DNA of 64,000 bases from the NCBI GenBank assembly GCA_963921195.1, contig OY992539.1, positions 102,742,964 to 102,806,963 of the forward strand, read 5' to 3'. Under the pieces are notes generated by a model. That model did not search any database. It had not been told where the DNA came from and was given only the letters and a program-made list of their open reading frames with translations. Positions within the stretch are counted from its first letter, which is position 1; the number at the start of each line of letters is the position of its first letter. This document shows, in pieces, positions 56,301-64,000 of this stretch. The stretch is from Pegoplata infirma. Lineage: Eukaryota; Arthropoda; Insecta; Diptera; Anthomyiidae. The position numbers were made by a program, and so were the translations under genes.

Positions 56301-56735
56301 ATTTTTTTTGTTAATTACATTTTGTTTTTCTTTGTTTTGGGCCTAAGCTTTTCAGGACTACAGAATGTATTTTGAATTATAAAGAATGCTTCCTTGATAT
56401 TGGTAAAATTTTACTACGCGGTTTTAATTTTATTATGATTTTTATTTTTTCGTATATTTTTTCAACATAGTGTATTTTAAATATATGTATGTATTACAAT
56501 ACACGTGTATAGATATTATTACGCACATAATGACATTAATAATGTTGCTTTTTTATTTTTATTTGTAAAGATGATGATAATAATGATGATGAAATGATGA
56601 TAATGATGACGAGTGACTTTTGTACCTTTATTTTGTCATGAATAATCTTTTAATGTGGTTTGTTTAAGATTTATAAATAACAAATCAGTATTAGATGTGA
56701 CTTAAATACGATTTGTAATTTTTTTCTCAAGCCTA
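56301..56735. other. No gene; short GATGAT microsatellite
   Basis: AT-rich, with an imperfect (GATGATAAT)n stretch at 56571-56612. Confidence 0.6.
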
Positions 56736-58126
56736 CACTGAAAAAAATAGCTCCGTGAAATTAATGAAAATTGACTTAACCTTAATGAAAAATGACTCAC
56801 GTTTTCAACCGTAGACAGGTTTCGTTTGATTAATGAAACTGGTGTCATTAAAGTTCCTTTCAATGAAAACTTGCATATAAATAATGAAAATATTAGTAGC
56901 ACTTGTTTGAAACGTTTTATGAAGTTTTTCATAAAATGTTTGAAAATATCAATTGATTAAATGTGGAATAGTAGTTGGTAATGAGCGTATGATAATTGCT
57001 TTTTACAAGTAACTAGTTGCTTACTTTATTAAGGTTTTGATATGGGAATTACGATAAATTCATATTGGTTAAAGTTATCAAAATTTCCATAGAAAGCCCC
57101 TAATCAAGTTAGGAACAAGTTACCTAAAAACAGCATGTATCATACACCCATAAGTGAAAATTTGCATTAATAACAATTTTGGTAAGTCACATGTTACCAT
57201 CACTGTAACCATCACTGAAATTTTATTTAGGGGCATGTCACAGACTCAATTCCGATCGGATTTGAAAAAAAGTTGTTACTAGTAAAACGCAAAACAAATT
57301 TTTTTTTTCGGAATGAAATCACTTTCAAAAATCAAAGTGGAATTGAATTGCTAACAGTGGTTTCATTCCGAAAAAAAGTATTTGCTTTGCGTTTTTCGAG
57401 TGAACCACTTATTCCACTTCCGAACGGAATTGAGTCTGTGAAATGACCCTTAATTGCACACTTTTTATGGGTTTCACCTTGTTTTTACACACAACAAAAT
57501 TTTACTCCAAACTTAAATTGGTCTGAATTGCCATATAAGGTAAACTATAAAAGACAAAAACGCGATGACTTTAAAAACACGTGCTGCCAAAACGTAGCAA
57601 CAACGAAGCAATGGAACAACACAAACTACCCTACATTTCATCATAAAATTTTAATGATTTAAAAAACTATTTTTCTGTTGCAAATTATATTATATTTTAT
57701 AAGAAAAAGTCAAAAGAAACACTTATACGGAACTTTTCACTTGTAATTTCAATTAGATATAACCAGCATAACACACACACAAGTTTCAATAACAAAGCAA
57801 AAAAATATAAAATTATTTTATTTTATTAGAAAAAAGTTAACACACATGTAAAAATTACAATTAGACTAAACACGCGTGGTGTAATAAAACGTCGCATGTT
57901 TTTGTTCTGTTTTCTTTCTCTTATTCGCAACGCAAAGTTGTATTTAGTTCTAAAAAATCTTATGATATTTTTTAATGAAATTATGAAATCCAATGAAACA
58001 AGTTTCATAAAATTTGTTCATAACATGCATGAAATTTCAATCAGCTTGTGAATTCCTTCATTTAAGTAATGAAAACAAAATAATGAATCCGCTTCATTTA
58101 TATCAGGAAGGTTATTTTTTTCAGTG
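56736..58126. mobile_element. 1.39-kb TA-flanked element (CACTGAAAAAAATA)
   Basis: Left CACTGAAAAAAATAG after TA; right TATTTTTTTCAGTG before TA. The arms contain many 'ttaatgaaaa' and 'tttcattaa' motifs on both sides. The interior includes the foldback at 57229-57452 and unclassified sequence with small ORFs. Confidence 0.8.
57229..57452. mobile_element. Nested foldback, about 90-bp arms
   Basis: 'cacagactcaattccgatcgg' faces 'ccgaacggaattgagtctgtg'. The inner arms continue with 'actagtaaaacgcaaaacaaa' against 'tttgctttgcgtttttcgagt' and 'tttcggaatgaaatcac' against 'gtggtttcattccgaaa'. The ends resemble hAT termini (AGGG.CAT.TCACAGA), but no 8-bp duplication is seen. Confidence 0.75.
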
Positions 58127-58350
58127 TACTGTGGTTTTATTTTCATTGCTTATTTTATGCAGAATGTAGTCAATACGATTTTGTATACACATATTTTAAG
58201 GGTGCACGAATAATAACATGTTTCAAATTTTGTCGATTGCAGGGCAAATTATGGTTCCTTTTGGTCTAATAACCCAAATTTTAGCCAAATCAGATAATTT
58301 TAACCCGTGCCGCTGGGGTTTTTCATACAAACATAATTTTTTCTAATTAC

Positions 58351-58992
58351 ACAGTGCAACAACAAAATTCGGAATGGGATGAAACTAAAAGCAAATGAAA
58401 GATTGACATATTCCATAACAAAACCCTAAAGGCATTTTTATTGGTTCAGAGCTAGATTTTTTTACAACCATTTGAAGTTGGTGAACTTTTATTATAATTA
58501 TAATAATACAGTCAAACTCGGTTATAACGAAGTCGGTTATAACGAATCTCGGTTATAACAAACTAATTCTAAAGTCCCGATGTTTTAGCATCAATTTTCA
58601 CACAAAATACTTTTTTTTTTTTTTGGTTTATATTGTAGTTTTAATAAAATTTTATTTTTTTAAAGTAGTTTTTTTAGGAAAAAAACATTAAATAAAATAA
58701 AGTTGGATATATTTTTTTAGCTTATAGCGAGCTTCCCTTATAACGAACTATTTTTACTGGTCCCTCGGAGTTCGTTATAACCGGGTTGAACTGTAATTCC
58801 TTGAAAACTGTATTAGGCGTATGATTAATTTTGTAATTGCCTTTAAATAACAATTATACGCAACGATGCACAGTGGACTTTTTCTAATAATTTGGCTATT
58901 CACTAATCTAGCGCTGAATGTTATTTAAGATGTCAACTTTGCTTTTGGTTTTGTGCCACTCCCATTCATAGAGTTTGATTTTGTATCACTGT
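58351..58992. repeat. CAGTG-ended repeat, copy 2, with pogo-type MITE inside
   Basis: Starts CAGTGCAACAACAAAATTCG and ends TTTGATTTTGTATCACTG, parallel to 5964-6498. It differs by the MITE at 58509-58793 and by loss of about 180 bp near the right side. Confidence 0.7.
58509..58793. mobile_element. 285-bp pogo/Tigger-type MITE with TA target duplication
   Basis: Termini CAGTCAAACTCGGTTATAAC and GTTATAACCGGGTTGAACTG, flanked by TA on both sides. The GGTTATAACGA motif is repeated three times in the left arm. CAGT...TATAACGA termini are characteristic of pogo-like elements. Copy 1 of the host repeat is uninterrupted at about 6075 ('attataaaaataattaatgaaaact'). Confidence 0.9.
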
Positions 58993-59114
58993 GTTATTAT
59001 TTTACTTGGTAAGTTTATTAACAACAAAAAAAGTTAAGTTTGGTGTGAAAAGGCTTTCAGTTTAAAAATTGACTTCGAAAACAAATTTTAAGGGCCGTTG
59101 CTCAGAATTTTTTT

Positions 59115-59180
59115 TATACCCTCCCTGTCATTCCGTTTGTAACACCTCAAAATATTGGTCTAGAACAATATAAAGTTTAT
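59115..59180 (+). mobile_element. Truncated DINE-1-like head
   Basis: 'ataccctccctgtcattccgtttgtaacacctcaaaatattggtctag' matches the head at 59976 without the first hairpin, then is cut at 'ggggcattcc'. Confidence 0.65.
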
Positions 59181-59975
59181 GGGGCATTCCATGTCAAATC
59201 GGACACTTTGAATAATATTTTTTTTTTTTAGATTTTACCAACTTGCTTACAGTTGTTAGTACCCTTCGAAAACTCCCTTGTAGTAAATTTTCAGATTTTT
59301 TTGATGACTTTTTCAAAAGATATCGAATTTTTAAAAATTTGTAGTTTGTTTCTTTACTCAAATTTCTTTTACTCATAACGTCTTCAATAATGGTCCAAAT
59401 AAAATTTTTTTTTTTTTATCAAAATTTTTGTTTTTAACGTACTTTTAAAAAAATATACAAAAAATTCTTAAAAGTGCTCTAGTATGCGATTTTTAAGTTT
59501 TAAAATTTCAATCTCATTTTTGAAAATCTATGTACTTTTTGATTTTTTTGAATTTTTTTTGTATAAAACTCCTATCGATTCTTCAAATTTTTTGACCAGT
59601 AGGATCGAAGGATAACGATTATTAGTTTTTTTTTTAATTTTTTTAAAAAAATTTATTGTAATTTTCCAATCTTAAAATCATTTCCACTGCTCCAATGGTG
59701 CGTCATAGAGGAGTCATTTCAAAGACCGACCCTCATTAATTTTTACGTCCTAACATTTATTGGGAAAAAACCAATACAATATCTCCAATTTCTAAGGGGG
59801 CTCCCACACAAAACGACATTTTTTAAAATTTGCTACAACCGCTCTAACTGCCCTTAAAGTGCCCTTAGAGCAATCAAATGTATAACCAACCCACAATATT
59901 TTTTTATTCCAAACATTTTCTCTGAGCACACCTACCCTCTATCTTTAACTATTAAGGCTGTCCCCATAATTTTTT
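59181..59975. repeat. Half element with GGGGCATTCC end
   Basis: 'ggggcattccatgtcaaatcggacac' resembles the end of the 34907-36930 foldback. The rest is AT-rich; 59690-59950 has 'gactgcccttaaagtgcccttagagc'-like text. No opposite arm is present. Confidence 0.45.
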
Positions 59976-60900
59976 TATACCCTCCACTTAGTGATAGAGG
60001 GTATATATAAGTTTGTCATTCCGTTTGTAACTCATCGAAATATCGGTCTGGGACCCCATAAAGTATATATATTCATGATGCCCGATCGATTTTAAGACAT
60101 TCTAGCGATGTCCGTCTGTCCGTCTGTCCGTCTGTCCGTCTGTCCGTCTGTCCGTCTGTCTGTCTGTCTGTCTGTCTGTGGAAAATGCTGTAGCGGACAG
60201 AATATTGCACAGAGATGACTGAAACTTAACATATTTATTGGAAGTTCTCCCGAGAAGTTTGGTATTGCATTTGAGCGAAATCGGCCCAACCGATCAAAAG
60301 TTATGAGTGAAAGTTTAACGACACCTCTAAAACTTTGAAAATACAAAATGCGTTTACACAGCTTCTGCTTTACAGATTCAAATGAAATTTGGTACAGAAT
60401 AATATTATACCATGTACAATGTCTGTGTAAAATTTTGGAAGAATTGGACAAAGGGGTGTGGCACCTCCCACATTAGCCTAGCATGCAAAATGCTATAACT
60501 CGGCTTCTGTTAAACAGATTCATATGAAATTTGGTATAAAATTATATTTTAGGATGTCTGATCTCTATGTAAAATTTGGGCGGAATAGAAAAAAGGGGTG
60601 TGACACCCCCATACAAACCTAGCATGTAAAATACTATAACTCGGCTTCTGATTAACGTATGTTAACAAATTTTAACATGGAGTGTAAATATGGTCTTTGT
60701 GGCCTATATAGAAAATATGAGCAAATTTGGATCAAAATTGGCACATTTAGAAGATGATTTATCTTGGCCTTTAATAAACATATTTAAATACATTTGAAAA
60801 ATGTTGTTAATATTTTATGTTTTAAGAGTTATTGCTCTAGTTTACTTAAATGCTTTTTTTTATTTATCTGTTTTGGTTCTCGTTCTTTTAACATACCCGC
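59976..60900 (+). mobile_element. DINE-1-like element, variant body, 3' end not seen
   Basis: Hairpin ATACCCTCCACTTAGTGATAGAGGGTAT, then TTTGTCATTCCGTTTG, ACCCCATAAAGTATATATATTC and a (GTCC/GTCT)n block at 60109-60178. The body then differs from copies A and B, with two copies of 'ggtgtg.caccccca' and 'aaaatgctataactcggcttctg' units about 120 bp apart. No stem-loop terminus was found before the tRNA-like sequence. Confidence 0.7.
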
Positions 60901-60922
60901 TAAATTGTAAAACATTAAATCA

Positions 60923-61016
60923 GTCCGTGGTATGATGGCTAGAGTGTTAGTTTTTCATACAGGGAGTCCCGGGTTCGAGTCATGTTAGGACTCAAGATCT
61001 TTTTTTTTTTTTTTTT
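60923..61016 (+). repeat. tRNA-like sequence with A- and B-box-like motifs and T-run, copy 1
   Basis: 60923-60991 starts GTCC and ends GGAC, allowing a short acceptor-like pairing. 'tatgatggctagagtg' resembles an A box, and GGTTCGAGTCA is a near-canonical B box. A run of about 17 T at 61000-61016 would terminate RNA polymerase III. No proper anticodon arm is evident. More likely a tRNA-derived SINE head or decayed tRNA than a working gene. Confidence 0.6.
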
Positions 61017-61207
61017 GTTTGTTAATATTGTTTATCATTATAATTTTATTTAAATCACCTAAATCTATACCCTTCATTATATTTATGGAGTCATTGATTT
61101 TTCTCAGTTTTTGCAAATATACAAATGTGCTGTTAATTATTAATTAAATGTCGTTTAGTTGTTCTTTTAAAGCGAAATTGAATTTTGGTGGAAAAAATAT
61201 GGTATAT
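61017..61207. other. No gene seen
   Basis: AT-rich sequence between the tRNA-like sequence and the hAT MITE. Confidence 0.5.
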
Positions 61208-61992
61208 TAGGGTTGCCAGAATTTTATTTCGAAAATGCGGGACAGACTTCCAAAAATTACAAAAATGGCGGGATTTTAAAAATTTTCGCGGGACAAAAAT
61301 ATTTTTATGAACAAAACCGAAAAATTTAGCAGCATATTGTCGAGTTTTATTGTTTTAAATAGAGACTACTAGCCTCTAGTGTATTTTGAAATATAAAAAA
61401 TGTTTTCGTTTTTCAAAAACATTTTTTTTCGCGATGCTTTAGAGACTAATTTAGCTAAAGTAAATTTTAGTACACACATTTCCATTTTGAAGATATAACA
61501 CTAGACCAGAATTACTCCATGGAAATTTTTTAAATATTTTTCCCGGATTGAACTCTATATTGTACAACTTTCGGCGAACATTTTTTGAAAAATAGTTTTT
61601 TTATCAAACACTAAGATTGCAAACTTTTTGTTATACCCAACACATGAGGTGAAATCTCGTTCGAACAAGATTTCGATCATATGGTTGTGTATAAAATGAT
61701 GCAGACCATATTATCGAAATCTTATTCGACCGAGATTTTACCTCAGGTGTGAATAGGCCTTTATTTTTTCCTTAAAAATGTTCTAAATCCACATCATTTG
61801 GGCGGTAAGGTAAAGACAATTTTACAAAAGCTTACAAATAAGCCTTTCAAAAACGTTGGCTTTTAAAATAAAAAATAGTTGTTGTTAAAAAAAATGCAAA
61901 AAAAATCGGAAATATGGAATACCGCGCGGGACGCGGGAATCGGTTATGAAAAGCGGACAATCCCGCCAAATGCGGGACGTCTGGCAACCCTA
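61208..61992. mobile_element. 785-bp hAT-type MITE, perfect 8-bp target duplication
   Basis: Termini TAGGGTTGCCAGA and TCTGGCAACCCTA (13 bp perfect), flanked by TGGTATAT at 61200-61207 and 61993-62000. Subterminal 'gcgggac' and 'cgcgggac' motifs occur in both arms. The interior holds 'gaaatct.gttcga.c.agattt' inverted motifs near 61650 and 61715. No coding similarity. Confidence 0.93.
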
Positions 61993-62108
61993 TGGTATAT
62001 TCAACAAAACTTATTTTACACACAGCAGCAAAGGGGTTTGTTGTAATTTGCTCGGTTTTGTTTATCTCTTTTAAGATAGTCGTTAAATTTCTAACACATT
62101 CAGAAACA

Positions 62109-62195
62109 GTCTGTGGTATGATGGAAGCACTGTTGGCTTATCATTCATATGGTCACAGGTTCGAGTCATGGTCGGGATCAAATTTTTTTTTTTTT
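62109..62195 (+). repeat. tRNA-like sequence, copy 2
   Basis: 'gtctgtggtatgatggaagc' and GGTTCGAGTCATGGTCGGGA match copy 1 at the A- and B-box regions, and about 60 bp upstream is also alignable. A T-run at 62183-62195 follows, into which the DINE-1-like copy B is inserted. Confidence 0.6.
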
Positions 62196-64000
62196 ATACC
62201 CTCCACTCTAGTGATAGAGGGTATATATAAGTTTGTCATTCCGTTTGTAACACATCGAAATATTGGTATAGGACCCCATAAAGTATATATATTCATGATC
62301 CTTGATCGATTTTAAGTCGATCTAGCGATGTCCGTCCGTCCGTCCGTCCGTCCGTCCGTCCGTCCGTCCGTCTGTCTGTCTGTCCGTTGAAAACACGCTA
62401 ACTTTTGAAAGACTTTACGGAGGCTCCTGAAGTTTGACATATATGTTCTCCATTTACCGGGTCAGGTTGGTATTGCAATCCAGCAAAATCGGTCCAGTGG
62501 TTCAAAAGTTATGAGCAAAATAGTAAATTTCGGCAAGGGTATTTTTCGAATTTACAAGATTAAAGCCACTATAACTTTCGAAAGACAATTCTGAGGGGGC
62601 TGAAGCTCAGCATATATATTTTTCGTTCCCCAAGGCTGTTTGGTTTTGAATTTCAGCAAAATCGGTTCAGTGGTTCAAAAGTTATAAGCAAAGCACTGAA
62701 TTTCAGATTTGTTTCACCTTAAACTGTTGAAAACTCGTTAAACAAGTTTTAAAAGCATGGTGAAATACCAGTTTTGTAAAACTTGTTGTTGTTTGTTTTC
62801 TTGTCGTGGCCCACGACTCGTGGGGTGCAGTTTAGTTGTTAGACAAGTAAATATTTGTTATTGTTTGTTATTGTAAGTGTAACTGTATGTAACGGGAAAA
62901 TATCAAATAAAGTATGTGTATGATTGAATGTTAATTTGTTTTTGGTTTTTAAAGAAGAGGATGGTAATATAAACAAGGAAAATATGTGAAATAGTTATTT
63001 TTATACCCTCCAACTACAGTATGAGGGTATACTCACTTTGTCATTCCGTGTGTAACGCATCAAAATATCGGTCTAGGACCCCATAAAGTATATATATTTA
63101 TGATCAGTGATCGATTCTAAGACATTCTAGCGATGTCCGTCCGTCCGTCCGTCCGTCTGTCCGTCCGTCTGTCCGTCTGTCCGTCTGTCCGTCTGTAGTT
63201 AACACGATGCAGTCCAAAATAAAAGAGCTAGACTCCCGACATTGGGCACGAATATGTCTAATGTTCCTAGGCAGGTTAAGTTCGTAAAGGAGCAAAATCG
63301 GTCCAGGGGGAAAAAAGTTCCCCCTTGAGGAACTAAACCAACCTCTGAAAAATACCATATTTTTACATGATTTTCTTTGTTTTTGTTTAACAAATGCAAC
63401 ATTTTTATGCTACAAGAAGTTCAAAATCCTGCATTTGGACCCACAGAATTAAAAACTGTCGTTTTTTCGGTCCGCCCCCCCCCTTTTATGGGCGAGAAAT
63501 ATTTTTTTTTTAAATAAACTTGTATTTTTTTACAGCAAAAAGTATACGAATGAATTTTTAAATACATATTCGAGAAGAAATGCCCCCCCCCCCCCCCCCC
63601 CCAATTACCACTACCGACCCCCCCCCCCAAAAAAAAATAAAACGCCCCTGCAATTTTTTTTTTTATTTATTTGCATGTTGGAGGGTATAACAGATTCGGC
63701 ACGGCCGAATTTAACACTCACTTGTTTGTATTACATATTGGTATAAAACAACAAAAATATTTTACAAATTTGTTACTCAAAGAAATTGTACACTAAAAAA
63801 ATATTTACACTCAAAAAAAAATGTTACACTCAAAAAAAAAATGTACACATTATTATTTTTTTTTTAATGAAATGGCAGACTCAAAAAAATGTTGACAGTC
63901 AAAAAATTTTACACTCAAAAAAATTTGATTGATTAAAAGAAAATTTGACTCAAAATAATATACATATTTCTAATAAAAAATTTGTAATGCAATTTTTTGA
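62195..64000 (+). mobile_element. DINE-1-like element, copy B, running off the window
   Basis: Nearly identical to 24511-26190 over its full visible length, with an expanded (GTCC)n block at 62331-62385. It carries an extra element (63002-63727) and lacks the 603-bp MITE of copy A. The 3' stem-loop would lie beyond base 64000. Confidence 0.85.
63002..63727 (+). mobile_element. DINE-1-like element nested in copy B, complete
   Basis: Begins ATACCCTCCAACTACAGTATGAGGGTAT, has TTTGTCATTCCGTGTG, a (GTCC/GTCT)n block at 63135-63196, and ends with the stem-loop GATTCGGCACGGCCGAAT plus ACACTCACTTGTTT. Copy A has an uninterrupted T-tract at the same place (25281-25290), fitting the T-T insertion preference described for Helentron-type elements. 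C-runs at 63475-63484 and 63583-63602 are present. Confidence 0.85.

Noticed and set aside
57826..58008. Small ORFs in the 57453-58010 interior as captured host exon
   Set aside because: No splice-bounded open frame or protein similarity; composition equals the surrounding element.
60092..60451. 119-aa minus-strand ORF with TDRQTDRRTDG repeats
   Set aside because: It translates the (GTCC/GTCT)n block of a DINE-1-like element; the same applies to ORFs at 51250-51489 and 63104-63358.
63583..63602. Poly-C run as a functional G-quadruplex or regulatory site
   Set aside because: A single homopolymer inside a DINE-1-like copy; its length may be a sequencing or assembly error.

Overview
This window is AT-rich, repeat-dense eukaryotic DNA. 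I find no host protein-coding gene, rRNA gene or canonical tRNA gene. Every recognisable protein piece belongs to a transposable element: two jockey/I-group non-LTR reverse transcriptases, a third LINE C-terminus, a BEL/Pao pol tail, two Tc1/mariner transposase relics and a hAT transposase C-terminus. DINE-1-like elements (GTCY microsatellite core plus a 3' stem-loop), jockey-type LINEs, BEL/Pao and abundant non-autonomous Helitrons together suggest a higher fly (Diptera, Brachycera). A calyptrate fly is plausible, but the species cannot be fixed from this sequence.

Layout. 1-5452: Helitron pieces, with a 16-bp minisatellite and nested foldbacks. 5453-8519: a Helitron piece, a CAGTG-ended repeat and a LINE reverse transcriptase split by a 266-bp MITE. 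8520-13242: degenerate repeats, a DINE-1-like head, a foldback and a CCCAGC-ended MITE. 13243-14153: an unclassified GC-rich locus with an array of stem-loops sharing one loop sequence; this is the most unusual object here. 14154-22550: an inverted Helitron and several TA-flanked or foldback elements. 22676-24160: a BEL/Pao remnant. 24511-26870: a DINE-1-like element and an ACCGGTATTCCC palindrome cluster. 27600-30820: Penelope-like direct repeats and a jockey remnant. 30929-36975: a 6-kb TIR-bounded composite. 37036-41182: a stack of nested transposons. 41228-42505: a hAT element with a perfect 8-bp target duplication. 43986-48009: a 4-kb Helitron. 48027-50742: a second nested stack. 50931-58126: a DINE-1-like element, another Helitron body and MITEs. 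58351-64000: a pogo-type MITE, tRNA-like sequences, a hAT MITE and DINE-1-like copies.

The elements do not form a pathway. What they share is layering: many interrupt one another, and several have an uninterrupted paralogue elsewhere in the window. That makes their boundaries and target duplications unusually well supported. All boundaries and motif matches were read by eye; no alignment or folding program was run.
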